Assembly: GCF_000967865.1 (NCBI RefSeq) | Contig: NZ_JXRU01000029.1 | Span: forward strand, 62,001-126,000 | Source: Microbacterium sp. SA39 | GTDB lineage: Bacteria; Actinomycetota; Actinomycetes; Actinomycetales; Microbacteriaceae | Length of the DNA: 64,000 bases | Reading direction: 5' to 3' | In this document: positions 45,410 to 53,453 of the stretch, in pieces | Numbering within the stretch: the stretch's first letter is position 1 | How the letters are laid out: each line of letters begins with the position of its first letter | Notes under the pieces: generated by a model | The model's input: the letters and a program-made list of their open reading frames with translations, nothing else | Databases searched by the model: none | What the model was told of the DNA's origin: nothing | Program-made: the position numbers and the translations under genes

Positions 45410-46867
45410 TTGGAACTGAGAGACTACGCGCGCATTCTGCGTGCGCACTGGATCGTGATCATCGTCGCCACGATCGTCGGAGCGGCCGCCGCCTTCGGGT
45501 GGAGCGCGCTGCAGCCGCGTGTGTACTCCGCCGACACCACGGGCATCGTCACCTCTGTCGGCGGCGATGGCTCGAGCGGCAGCGCCTTGGTGGGCAACCA
45601 GCTCGCGCAGAGCCGGGTGAAGTCGTATCTGAATCTCGGGTCGTGGCGTGCGGTCGCCGAGCACGCGATCGACGAGCTCGACCTCGACACCTCCCCCGAC
45701 GTGCTCGTCGACCGGGTCTCCGTGACGAACCCCGTCGACACGACGGCGCTCAAGGTCACCGCGACCGGCTCGACCCCGGAAGAGGCGCAGGCGCTCGCGC
45801 AGGCGTGGCTCGACGGCATGGCGATAGAGATCGAGAATCTCGAGGGCGGTACATCCACCTCGCCTGCGGCGATCTCGCTCATGGTCGGCGACTCGGCGCG
45901 GCTGCCCTCGTCGCCGTCGTCGCCGAACACCCGGCTCAACGTCATCATCGGCGCGCTGGCCGGGCTCGCTCTGGGTCTGGTGTACGCGTTCGTCCGGCAC
46001 ACGTTCGACCGCCGCGTCCGGCACCCGCGTGATATCGAGCGGGAGACCGGCGTCTCGGTGATCGGCACGCTGCCGCTCGAGAAGTCCATGGCCGGAGAGC
46101 GTCAGGTGATCGACTTCTCGCTCGACTCGCAGCACGGCGTCTCCCACCACACGATCGAGTCCATGCGCGAGCTGCGCACCAACCTGCAGTTCATCGACGT
46201 CGACAACCCGCCCAGGGTCATCGTCGTCACGAGCTCGGTTCCCGGAGACGGCAAGTCGACCGTGTCGGTGAACCTCGCCTCCAGCCTCGCCGCGGCGGGC
46301 CAGTGGGCGATCCTCATCGACTGCGACCTGCGGCGACCGGTCATCGCCGACATCTTCGGCATGTCCCGCGACGTCGGACTCACCGATGTGCTGGCCGGAC
46401 GCGCCGACCTGCAGGACGTGGCACACCGCCCGTCTCGCGACGTTCCGCTCGCGGTCGTCGGCGCCGGACGCATCCCGCCGAACCCGAGCGAGCTGCTCGG
46501 CTCGCATCGCATGCGCGATTTCCTCGCCGAGATCAGCAAGTCGGCCATCGTGATCCTCGACTCTCCCCCGGTGCTGCCGGTGACGGATGCCGCTGTGCTG
46601 GCTGCCGGCGCCGACGGCGTGCTGATCGTCGTGTCGTCGGGCAAGACGACCTTCGACATGCTGCAGCGTGCCATCGACAACATCACGCGCACGACGGGCC
46701 GCGTGCTCGGCGTCGTGCTGAACCGTGTCCCTCGCAAGGGTGCGGAGTCGGCATACTACGGCCGCGAGTACTACGGCACGTACGAGAAGTACGCGCAGAG
46801 CGAGGACGAGCCCGACGCTGAGGAGAAGTCGCCGGGCGTGCGCCGCAGGGGCACCGCTCAGGTCTGA
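45410..46867 (+). CDS. Wzz/BY-type tyrosine kinase of polysaccharide synthesis
   Basis: The 485-residue protein has an N-terminal Wzz chain-length domain with two helices (residues 14-34 and 178-198) and a cytosolic kinase: Walker A SSVPGDGKSTVSVNLA near 278, Walker A' ILIDCDLRRP near 302, Walker B VILDSPP, and a Tyr-rich tail (SAYYGREYYGTYEKY, about 446-460) for autophosphorylation. It acts at the membrane in chain-length control and export. The start is a TTG at 45410 with GAGGGG upstream; a TATGCT box lies about 60 bases upstream. Its last ten bases overlap the convergent kinase/PqqD gene. Confidence 0.93.
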   Translation: MELRDYARILRAHWIVIIVATIVGAAAAFGWSALQPRVYSADTTGIVTSVGGDGSSGSALVGNQLAQSRVKSYLNLGSWRAVAEHAIDELDLDTSPDVLVDRVSVTNPVDTTALKVTATGSTPEEAQALAQAWLDGMAIEIENLEGGTSTSPAAISLMVGDSARLPSSPSSPNTRLNVIIGALAGLALGLVYAFVRHTFDRRVRHPRDIERETGVSVIGTLPLEKSMAGERQVIDFSLDSQHGVSHHTIESMRELRTNLQFIDVDNPPRVIVVTSSVPGDGKSTVSVNLASSLAAAGQWAILIDCDLRRPVIADIFGMSRDVGLTDVLAGRADLQDVAHRPSRDVPLAVVGAGRIPPNPSELLGSHRMRDFLAEISKSAIVILDSPPVLPVTDAAVLAAGADGVLIVVSSGKTTFDMLQRAIDNITRTTGRVLGVVLNRVPRKGAESAYYGREYYGTYEKYAQSEDEPDAEEKSPGVRRRGTAQV

Positions 46868-47958
46868 GCCGGCGCCGCCTGCAGGATGCCGTCATCGACG
46901 AGCTCCTGCACGGCGGCCCGCACCATGGCGCGGGCGTCGCCGTGCTCGGGCTCGCCGTGCTCGGCGATGACCGCGTCGACGAGTTCGTCGAGCGTCGCGC
47001 CCTGAGCGGCCGACCAGATCGTCGGCCCGATGCCGTCGAGCACATGGACCTGGCCGCCGGTCGGCGTGCGCCGGAGCACTGCCCTGCGGTCGCCGAGGTC
47101 GAGGGAGTCCACGGCCTCCCCGCGGTCGAATGTTCCGGGGCGCAGCGAGGCGTCGGCCGGCGCTCCGGCGCGCTCGCCGATGTGCGTCGAGGTGTCGCGC
47201 ACCGGTCTGATCTCGGTGGCCATTAAGTCGTCGATGATCGCGTCGATGCCGGTGACCTCGCGGTAGCGCAGGCGCACCGCACCGCCGGTCGCGGCGAGCA
47301 GGGCATCGATCCGCTGCAGCGGGGCTGCGCCGTCGCACAGGTAGCTGGTCTGCGGCCCGAGGAGCTCGAGAGCCTCCCCCACGTCGAGCTGCTCGATCGT
47401 AGGCAGTTCCGGCGCGTCCGGCGAACGGTCGATCACGACGATCTTCACGACCCGGAGCGTGGGGGGCAGCGGATGCCCCGCACCGAGGCGTGATGGGGCC
47501 ACCTGGGCTTTGTGGGCCGAATCCGGCTCGATGATCGAGAGGGGCTTGCGGTAGGGGTCCACGCGCCCGTCTGCGGCGATCGCGACAGTCTCGTCGCTGA
47601 CGTAGGCGTAGCGCCGAGACAGATACCGGGCCGCCGTGGTCTTTCCGGTCCCCGACGCCGCGCTGAGCACCACGACGCGCCCGCTCTCATCGGCGAGACC
47701 CGCGGCGTGCAGCATCCACACCGGATCGTGGCGGCGATGAGCCAAGGCGGCGATCGTCACATCCGTCGAGAGCATCGAGAGCGCGGCATCGTCGTCGAGA
47801 CCTTCGCGCACCGCCACGACGGCATCCGCCGCGTGGTCGCCGACGCGCAGGGCGTCGATCCAAGCGCCGCGAGCTCGATCCTGGAACTGCACGTCACGGA
47901 GTGAGGCGTCGACTTCGATGACGGCACCGACCGCGTCGACGAGAAAGCGATCAGGCAT
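46858..47958 (-). CDS. HPr-kinase-like protein with C-terminal PqqD-like domain
   Basis: The 366-residue protein has an HPr-kinase/phosphorylase-like ATPase core: WMLHAAGLADESGRVVVLS, P-loop SAASGTGKTTAARYL near residue 100 and LSRRYAYVSDETVAI. The last 85 residues form a PqqD-like domain (VHVLDGIGPTIWSAAQGATL, then a winged-helix end VQELVDDGIL). HPr-kinase-like proteins of lasso-peptide clusters phosphorylate peptide precursors, and PqqD domains bind leader peptides; the fusion suggests a peptide kinase with its own recognition domain. It starts at a leaderless ATG (47958) and converges on the BY-kinase gene with a ten-base overlap. The substrate is unknown. Confidence 0.85.
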   Translation of the reverse strand: MPDRFLVDAVGAVIEVDASLRDVQFQDRARGAWIDALRVGDHAADAVVAVREGLDDDAALSMLSTDVTIAALAHRRHDPVWMLHAAGLADESGRVVVLSAASGTGKTTAARYLSRRYAYVSDETVAIAADGRVDPYRKPLSIIEPDSAHKAQVAPSRLGAGHPLPPTLRVVKIVVIDRSPDAPELPTIEQLDVGEALELLGPQTSYLCDGAAPLQRIDALLAATGGAVRLRYREVTGIDAIIDDLMATEIRPVRDTSTHIGERAGAPADASLRPGTFDRGEAVDSLDLGDRRAVLRRTPTGGQVHVLDGIGPTIWSAAQGATLDELVDAVIAEHGEPEHGDARAMVRAAVQELVDDGILQAAPAQT

Positions 47959-47964
47959 GAGGTC

Positions 47965-47970
47965 AGCTTA
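47965..47970 (-). promoter_or_regulatory. -10 box (TAAGCT), leaderless start of kinase/PqqD gene
   Basis: TAAGCT, six bases (GACCTC), then ATG at 47958. Confidence 0.6.
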
Positions 47971-48013
47971 TCGAGGTGGTCATGACCGCTCTGCTCAGGG
48001 GATAAAGGAACAA

Positions 48014-48048
48014 TGCGCGCACTTTTGACGCAATATGCGCGCAATATG
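48014..48048. promoter_or_regulatory. Operator-like repeat pair (TGCGCGCA and GCAATATG)
   Basis: The palindrome TGCGCGCA occurs at 48014-48021 and 48036-48043, 22 bases apart (two helical turns), and GCAATATG occurs directly repeated at 48030-48037 and 48041-48048. The block is notably AT-rich for this genome. It could be the site for the AraC-type regulator encoded next to it. Confidence 0.5.
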
Positions 48049-48283
48049 TCATTTCGATGTGAGAACTCTGTCCAACCGGCCCGCGCACCGGTATCCAGGA
48101 GTGCAGGAGTCACCTCGAAGGAATCCTCTGACTCCAGAAGAAACGGAGAGTCACGGTCACCGCCATCGTCATCGAGACGGTAGCGTATCGACCACGCGAA
48201 GCCAGCGGTGCTCGTCGATCTGAGGGGGTCGACGCGCACAGGTCACTCTGGCGCGCGCTCATCGGCGCACGGAAGGGTGTTGC

Positions 48284-49180
48284 GTGGATCTCGGCATCGT
48301 GAAGGAGATCGGCCCGCGGGAGCTCGCCGAACACGGCATCCGCTCGGTCGGCGACCGCGCCTCTCTGCGTGCGCGTGAACGGACTCCCGGGTCCATCACC
48401 CTTTTGCACCTCCGAGGTGCGTCCAACGAGGTAGCCATCAACACGCTCGCGGTGCACCCGGAGCACGCGGTCTTCGCCTTCCTCGAGGCGGATGCCCTCT
48501 GGACCCGGCGCGGCGACGAGTCATGGCGGCAGATCGAGAGCGGGCTCGTCATCGCGCCCCCCGGCCTTGCGCGCACTCTGCGATGTCAAGGAGAGTGGCG
48601 GGCCACGATCGCGTACATCCCTCGGGCGGCCATGGCGTCTTTCGTGTCGACGCTTCCGGCCGACGCCGAGATCTTCTCGGATCGGCGGTTGCTCGACCGC
48701 GCGATGCAGGACTTCATCGAGGGACTGCTGGATGCTGAGGAGCGTGCGACAGCGATCGAACGGTACGCCGTCGAGCAGCTCATCGTCGAGATGAGCGGCG
48801 CGATCCTGCTCGATCGGATCGGCGCGGTCTCCGGACACGGCTCACCGCATGCGGTGCTGCGCGATCGAGCGATCGCCGTGATCGCGCAGCAGTGCGGCGA
48901 CCCGAGCCTGACACCCACGCAGGTCGCGCGCGAGGTGCAGTCCTCGTTGCGCCAACTGCAGCTCGTCTTCGCCGAGGCCGACAACAGCGTCGCCGGGGAG
49001 ATCCGACGACAGCGCGCGCGCCTCGCACGATCCCTCCTCATCGACAGCCGGTACGACGTGCTGAGCATCGAGCAGGTCGCGCAGCGCTCCGGCTTCCAGT
49101 CGCCGATGAGCCTGCGCCGCGCGCTGGACGAGGCCTATAAGACAACGCCTCGCGCCCTCCGCGCGCAGCGTCGCGGATAG
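48284..49180 (+). CDS. AraC family transcriptional regulator
   Basis: The 298-residue regulator has an N-terminal ligand- or partner-sensing half (AVFAFLEADALWTRRGDE) and a C-terminal pair of helix-turn-helix motifs (LTPTQVAREVQSSLRQLQLV and LSIEQVAQRSGFQSPMSLRR, then RRALDEAYKTTPRALR). The GTG at 48284 follows GGAAGGG. It may control the two secreted-protein genes downstream or its own region. A 22-base duplication overlaps its stop codon. Confidence 0.9.
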   Translation: MDLGIVKEIGPRELAEHGIRSVGDRASLRARERTPGSITLLHLRGASNEVAINTLAVHPEHAVFAFLEADALWTRRGDESWRQIESGLVIAPPGLARTLRCQGEWRATIAYIPRAAMASFVSTLPADAEIFSDRRLLDRAMQDFIEGLLDAEERATAIERYAVEQLIVEMSGAILLDRIGAVSGHGSPHAVLRDRAIAVIAQQCGDPSLTPTQVAREVQSSLRQLQLVFAEADNSVAGEIRRQRARLARSLLIDSRYDVLSIEQVAQRSGFQSPMSLRRALDEAYKTTPRALRAQRRG

Positions 49181-49205
49181 TTCCGCGCAGCGTCGCGGAT
49201 AGTTC
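49162..49205 (+). repeat. 22-base tandem duplication at the end of the araC-type gene
   Basis: The unit CGCGCAGCGTCGCGGATAGT plus TC occurs twice in succession (49162-49183 and 49184-49205). The first copy contains the gene's stop codon TAG, so the second copy adds only untranslated sequence. Confidence 0.9.
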
Positions 49206-49400
49206 CGAACAGAGCGTTTTCGCTCAATCCGCGCAGGTTCAGCGCACACTGCGCTGACTTCTTCCAATCGATGTTCTGGGCCATGACCCCACCTCTACGT
49301 TGATGCCAACGAAGAGGCTCCTGGGGGATGCAGACAACGTGTCGCCTCTTCACCGACACAGCGGGCGACCGCATCTGCATTCAAGAGGGAGAACGATCTC

Positions 49401-49946
49401 GTGACCGAAGAAATCAACACCAGCAAGGGCTTCTCGCGCCGCACCGTCGTCAAGGGCGCCGCATGGTCCGTTCCGGTTATCGCTGCCGCCGTGGCGACGC
49501 CGCTCGCCGCAGCGTCGCTCGCCGGTGACCTCACCGCAGCATTCAGCGGCCCGCTCGCGCTCAATCTGTCCCTGGGGCCGATCACGCTCGCGACCGTCAA
49601 CGCCGTGAACACCCTGACCATCACCAATGCGGGTCCGGCCGCCTCGCCCGTGGGTGCCACCGCGAACGTGCAGTACCTTCCCTCGCTGCTCACGCTGAAC
49701 ATCGCGGCTGTGGGCGGTGTGACCGTCGCGGGCTCCGACGGAAACTTCACCCTCACCCTGCCGTCGATCGCGGCCGGCGACAGCCTCGTCATCAACCTCG
49801 GTACGACGCTCGACACCTTGCTCGACCTCGGCCTGCTGACCTCGCTTGCCGGTGGCCCCGCGCAGACGATCTCCGCGACGCTCGGCGGAGACGGCGTTCC
49901 CGGAAACAACACGGCCGTCGCGCCGATCGGCATCACGCTGCTCTGA
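49401..49946 (+). CDS. Secreted Tat-type surface protein 1
   Basis: The 181-residue protein has a twin-arginine leader: FSRRTVVKGAAWSVPVIAAA (from residue 11), then an Ala/Thr-rich stretch ending LAAAS near residue 38. The mature part is a beta-rich, Leu/Thr/Asn-rich domain resembling DUF11/CARDB-like modules (VNTLTITNAGPAASPVGATA) with no cysteine and no anchor motif. It would be exported folded by Tat. The GTG at 49401 follows GGGAGAAC. The leader is almost identical to that of the next gene although the mature parts differ. Confidence 0.82.
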   Translation: MTEEINTSKGFSRRTVVKGAAWSVPVIAAAVATPLAAASLAGDLTAAFSGPLALNLSLGPITLATVNAVNTLTITNAGPAASPVGATANVQYLPSLLTLNIAAVGGVTVAGSDGNFTLTLPSIAAGDSLVINLGTTLDTLLDLGLLTSLAGGPAQTISATLGGDGVPGNNTAVAPIGITLL

Positions 49947-49959
49947 GCTGACGCTCACG

Positions 49960-49988
49960 CTCTGCGCGGCCACTGATGGGCCGCAGAG
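49960..49988 (+). terminator. Hairpin after secreted protein 1
   Basis: CTCTGCGCGGCC pairs imperfectly with GGGCCGCAGAG around a short loop, 14 bases past the stop. Confidence 0.5.
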
Positions 49989-49995
49989 CCCCATG

Positions 49996-50023
49996 AACGG
50001 TCGACCCTTCGGGGCTGGCCGTT
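49996..50023 (+). terminator. Second hairpin with TTCG loop
   Basis: AACGGTCGACCC and GGGGCTGGCCGTT surround a TTCG loop; the stem is imperfect. It resembles the better hairpin at 50588-50615 that follows secreted protein 2, so both genes carry similar 3' structures. Confidence 0.5.
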
Positions 50024-50064
50024 CGTGTGCCATTCGACTGCTCACCCTCGCAAAAGGATCATCA

Positions 50065-50568
50065 ATGTCTGAAGAATTCCAGAAGAACAACGGCTTCTCG
50101 CGCCGCACCGTCGTCAAGGGTGCCGCCTGGTCGGTCCCGGTCATCGCCGCAGCTGTCGCCACCCCGCTCGCCGCGGCGTCCATCGTCGATGTCGGCGCAT
50201 TCGCCCTGCGCGGCTCGTGCGGCACGCTCGGCTTGCTCGGCCCCGGCTTCACGCTGCAGGCGGGTCCGACGACTCCGTTGCCGGTCGGAACCACCGTCAC
50301 GATCACCGGTTCGGGCATCGCCAACATCGGCGTCTTCAGCGTGTCCGGTGGTACGGCGGATGTGGCCGTTCTGTCGGGTACGAGCCGCCAGATCACCCTC
50401 ACGTCCGCTCTGCCCGCCGGTGCGACGATCGCCTTCCGCACGACGCTGTCGATCTCGGTCGCATTCCAGCTCAACGCGGTCGCCACCCTCCCCACCGGAT
50501 ACTCCGGGTCGGGCGCGAAAACCGCCGGCAACGTCAGCTCGACGCTCATCCTCTGCTCGGCCAACTGA
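50065..50568 (+). CDS. Secreted Tat-type surface protein 2
   Basis: The 167-residue protein shares the leader FSRRTVVKGAAWSVPVIAAA and the following LAAAS cleavage region with protein 1, then has a different beta-rich domain (VGAFALRGSCGTLGLLGPGF). It has exactly two cysteines, one in RGSCGTLG near residue 51 and one in LILCSAN three residues from the end, well placed for a disulfide. The ATG at 50065 follows AAAGGA. The MauE/thioredoxin gene downstream could serve that disulfide. Confidence 0.82.
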   Translation: MSEEFQKNNGFSRRTVVKGAAWSVPVIAAAVATPLAAASIVDVGAFALRGSCGTLGLLGPGFTLQAGPTTPLPVGTTVTITGSGIANIGVFSVSGGTADVAVLSGTSRQITLTSALPAGATIAFRTTLSISVAFQLNAVATLPTGYSGSGAKTAGNVSSTLILCSAN

Positions 50569-50587
50569 TCGGCTGACCGAGGTACGG

Positions 50588-50615
50588 ACGGCCGGGCCCT
50601 TCGGGGTCCGGCCGT
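50588..50615 (+). terminator. Hairpin terminator after secreted protein 2
   Basis: ACGGCCGGGCCC and GGGTCCGGCCGT surround TTCG and are followed by TCTCTT; the stem has one mismatch. Confidence 0.75.
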
Positions 50616-50643
50616 TCTCTTCGTCCGAGAGGAGAATGAGGCC

Positions 50644-51636
50644 ATGATGGTGTTCCTCGTGCCACTGCCGGTGCTGCTCGCCGTCGTCTTCGCGCTGAGC
50701 GTGATCGGAAAGCTGCGCGCTGCCGACCGCGGCAGCGCCGCATTCGACGCTCTCCGGATCCCTGTCCGCCATCCGGATGCCGCGGCGAAAGCTCTCATCG
50801 CCTTCGAAACCGTCGTGGCCCTCGGCCTGGTCGTGACCAGCGGAATCGTCTACGTCGCGTTCACGCTGGCTGCCGTCGCACTGACCGCGGGTCTGCTGAT
50901 CGTGGTCGTGCGCGCGCACCGGCTCGGCGTGACCGATGATTGCGGATGCTTCGGCGACTTGCTCCCGGCGCGGATCGGCCCACGCCTGATCGTGCGCAAC
51001 GTCGCGCTCACGGTGTCGGCTCTCGCTGCCTTCGGCGCGGCGTTCTTCATGTGGGGCATCGCCGGAGTGCGAGTGGGGCTGCCCGACATCCTCGCCTACG
51101 AGCCCTGGGCCGAAGTGGCGCTCTGGACCCTTGCCGGCTCTCTCCCGATCGCCGTGACGACGTGGTCGATCGCGCGCGCTGCCGTCCCTGCGGCGCCCGC
51201 CTCTCCCCCGGACGCACGGGGCGCTGGCGCAGTGGTACTCCCCGCGTCGGGCGAGGTCCTCGATCTGCTCGCCGCCGGCGCTCGCGCGCGGATCGTCGTC
51301 TTCGTGTCTCCGGGCTGTCACGCCTGCGAGACGGCGCTCTCATCGATCCGCGCGGTGCACGAGCCTCTCGACTCCGTCGTCGACCTGTTCATCGTTCAGC
51401 GTGCCGTCAGCGGCTCCACAGGCATCGAGTCAGCGCATGCGCTCCCCCGCACCGCTCGCTTCGCGCTCGACATCGGCGGCTCGCTCGGCGCTCAGCTCGA
51501 CATCGGTGTCGGGACGCCCGTCGCCGCACTCATCGGGACAGATGGTTTCCAGGCGGGTCCGCTGGCAGTCGGGAGCGAGGAGATCGCGCAACTGGTGGCC
51601 AGCATCCTCGCGCTCGCTGAAGCTGCTCCGTCCTGA
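50644..51636 (+). CDS. MauE-like membrane protein fused to thioredoxin-like domain
   Basis: The 330-residue protein has a MauE/DoxX-like four-helix membrane part (residues 1-125) with the DDCGCFG motif near residue 99, a further membrane segment, and a C-terminal thioredoxin-like domain with the CXXC motif VSPGCHACETAL near residue 225. MauE assists disulfide formation in methylamine dehydrogenase; a fused thiol domain suggests a self-contained disulfide relay at the membrane. It follows two Tat-exported proteins, one of them with a Cys pair. GAGGAG stands upstream of the start (ATG at 50644 or 50647). Confidence 0.85.
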   Translation: MMVFLVPLPVLLAVVFALSVIGKLRAADRGSAAFDALRIPVRHPDAAAKALIAFETVVALGLVVTSGIVYVAFTLAAVALTAGLLIVVVRAHRLGVTDDCGCFGDLLPARIGPRLIVRNVALTVSALAAFGAAFFMWGIAGVRVGLPDILAYEPWAEVALWTLAGSLPIAVTTWSIARAAVPAAPASPPDARGAGAVVLPASGEVLDLLAAGARARIVVFVSPGCHACETALSSIRAVHEPLDSVVDLFIVQRAVSGSTGIESAHALPRTARFALDIGGSLGAQLDIGVGTPVAALIGTDGFQAGPLAVGSEEIAQLVASILALAEAAPS

Positions 51637-51645
51637 GCCCGTCAG

Positions 51646-52713
51646 TCAGCCCGCGGGCCGAAGCGCCTTCGGCCGGCCCGTGAGCCAGCCCATCACCCAC
51701 TCGACGGGGCCAGTCCCGATGAAGCGCCACCACAGCCACCCCACGAGGATCATGCCCGGCACGATGACCAGCCAGCCCGCGTAGACGTTCTCGGCGGGTC
51801 GTCCGTAGGCGTTGTTCCAGAGCGCGATGAGGCCGACATGCAGCAGGTAGAGCGAGAGAGCCACTTGGCCGCACGCGCGGAGGGGTACGAACACGACGGC
51901 CCAGAACCGCTCGGCTCGTTCCCGCCGCACCGTCGCCGCCAGAACCACGCAGACATAGACGGCGAACACGAGACCGACATCCTTCAGCGTGTCGAGGTAG
52001 TCACCGGACTGCACGGTGCCGAGACGCTGCCCGACTCCCCACGACACATAGGCCAGAGGGGCCACCGCGGCCATCGCCCACAGCAGACGGTCCCGTTTCA
52101 TGCCGTGCCGGATGAGGAGTGCTCCGATGAGGAACATGGGCAGGAGATTCACCACCCGGTACTGCGGGCCGAGGAACAGCCAGAACATCGGCTCGCGGAT
52201 CACCGGCGGGGCCATGTAGACCCAGATCCACGTACGGGCGGCAGCCACGAGCGGCTGGCTCACGACGAGGATCAGCACGGTCAGCGCGATGACGATCGGC
52301 GTGCGGGCGAGCAGGATCGGCGCCCCGATGATGATGAGCAGGCCCAGGTAGGAGAGGATGACGGCGACCCAGGAGCCCCAGGAGATCATCCAGACGCCCA
52401 GGACGACGAGGAAGAGGCCGCGCAGCGTATGCTGCAGGAGCGTCATGCCCACGCGTCCGCCGCGCCGCCAGACGAGTTCGGCCGACATGCCCATCACGAG
52501 GGCGAAGAGCGGCGATGCCACGTCGCTGAAGTTCGCCGTGATGAAGCTCACCGCCCACGGGACGTTCGGCAGGAAGGCTGCCGCGTGCGCGATGAGCATG
52601 GCGATGATCGCGAAGCCCCGGAGGACGTCGGGAATGAGCAGACGGCTCGGACCGGTCCTGGGGCGCAGCCGTGGCTCCGAAGGCGCAGCAGTTCTCGCGG
52701 AATATTGGTCCAT
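51646..52713 (-). CDS. Multi-spanning acyltransferase-like protein (DUF418/DUF1624 type)
   Basis: The 355-residue protein has about ten membrane helices and opens with LLIPDVLRGFAIIAMLIAHA, the start shared by DUF418, DUF1624 and acyltransferase-3-type proteins. These families acetylate or otherwise modify surface sugars, though many members are uncharacterised. The ATG at 52713 lies six bases past TACTGT (leaderless). It converges with the MauE gene and diverges from the signal peptidase gene. Confidence 0.8.
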   Translation of the reverse strand: MDQYSARTAAPSEPRLRPRTGPSRLLIPDVLRGFAIIAMLIAHAAAFLPNVPWAVSFITANFSDVASPLFALVMGMSAELVWRRGGRVGMTLLQHTLRGLFLVVLGVWMISWGSWVAVILSYLGLLIIIGAPILLARTPIVIALTVLILVVSQPLVAAARTWIWVYMAPPVIREPMFWLFLGPQYRVVNLLPMFLIGALLIRHGMKRDRLLWAMAAVAPLAYVSWGVGQRLGTVQSGDYLDTLKDVGLVFAVYVCVVLAATVRRERAERFWAVVFVPLRACGQVALSLYLLHVGLIALWNNAYGRPAENVYAGWLVIVPGMILVGWLWWRFIGTGPVEWVMGWLTGRPKALRPAG

Positions 52714-52719
52714 TCCCTG

Positions 52720-52725
52720 ACAGTA
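52720..52725 (-). promoter_or_regulatory. -10 box (TACTGT), leaderless start of acyltransferase-like gene
   Basis: TACTGT, six bases (CAGGGA), then ATG at 52713. Confidence 0.55.
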
Positions 52726-52762
52726 TTGGGTGAACCCCCGCGCGCGCGACCTGGAGACCGAG

Positions 52763-53443
52763 ATGACGACGGCAGAAGCTCCCGCTCCCCGACATCGCCG
52801 CCGCGGAGGAGTCTGGATCAACGTCGCACTCGCGCTGGCTCTCACGGCGATCATCGTCGCATTCCTCGGCCAACCGTCCTCCGGATCGATGTCTCCGACG
52901 CTGGAGCCCGGTGATCGGCTCATCGTGAACCGCCTCGCCTTCGTGGGATCCGACCCCGCCCCCGGCGACATCGTCGTGTTCCGCCCCGATGAGAGTTGGG
53001 GCGAGAAGCCCGTCGCCGGCAACTGGTTCACCGGCGGGCTGCAGTGGGTCGGCGAGACCACGGGCATCCGTCCCTACGTGCTGGTGAAGCGAGTGATCGC
53101 CGGCGAGGGACAGGCCGTGGAGTGCTGTGATGCCGACGGGAGAGTGCTCGTCGACGGCGAGCCCCTCGACGAGCCGTACGTCGTGAAGGACCTTCCCTTC
53201 GTCAGCGGCGAGCTGGACTGCGACTCGATGCCGATGTCGACGCGGTGCTTCGCCGAGGTGACCGTGCCCGAGGACGCCTACCTCGTGCTCGGAGACAACA
53301 GAGCGAATTCCGCCGACTCCGTTTTCCTGTGCCGCGGCGTCGCCGATCCCGACGACGGATGCTGGCGCTGGATGCAGCGCGCCGCGGTGTTCGGGAAGGC
53401 CGGCCCGATTCTGTGGCCACTGTCTCGGTGGGGCGGGCCGTAG
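52763..53443 (+). CDS. lepB: Signal peptidase I
   Basis: The 226-residue enzyme has one N-terminal membrane helix (WINVALALALTAIIVAFLG), the catalytic Ser in SGSMSPTLEPGD (near residue 42) and the Lys in LVKRVIAGEG (near residue 101), plus the VLGDNRANSADS box E. Two CysCys/Cys-containing loops (VECCDADG, ELDCDSMPMSTRC) are insertions often seen in actinobacterial enzymes. The ATG at 52763 follows GGAG. A second signal peptidase inside a polysaccharide/secretion locus may serve local exported proteins. Confidence 0.93.
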   Translation: MTTAEAPAPRHRRRGGVWINVALALALTAIIVAFLGQPSSGSMSPTLEPGDRLIVNRLAFVGSDPAPGDIVVFRPDESWGEKPVAGNWFTGGLQWVGETTGIRPYVLVKRVIAGEGQAVECCDADGRVLVDGEPLDEPYVVKDLPFVSGELDCDSMPMSTRCFAEVTVPEDAYLVLGDNRANSADSVFLCRGVADPDDGCWRWMQRAAVFGKAGPILWPLSRWGGP

Positions 53444-53453
53444 GCGCTGTCGG

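Larger units (their letters stand above)
47959..48283. other. Control region between kinase/PqqD gene and araC-type gene
   Basis: This 325-base gap holds two divergent promoters and an AT-rich repeat block (48014-48048). No gene is supported. A weak 40-codon frame at 48101-48223 (GTG start, no ribosome binding site, His/Arg-rich, ending CSSI) was seen and is not annotated as coding. Confidence 0.6.
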
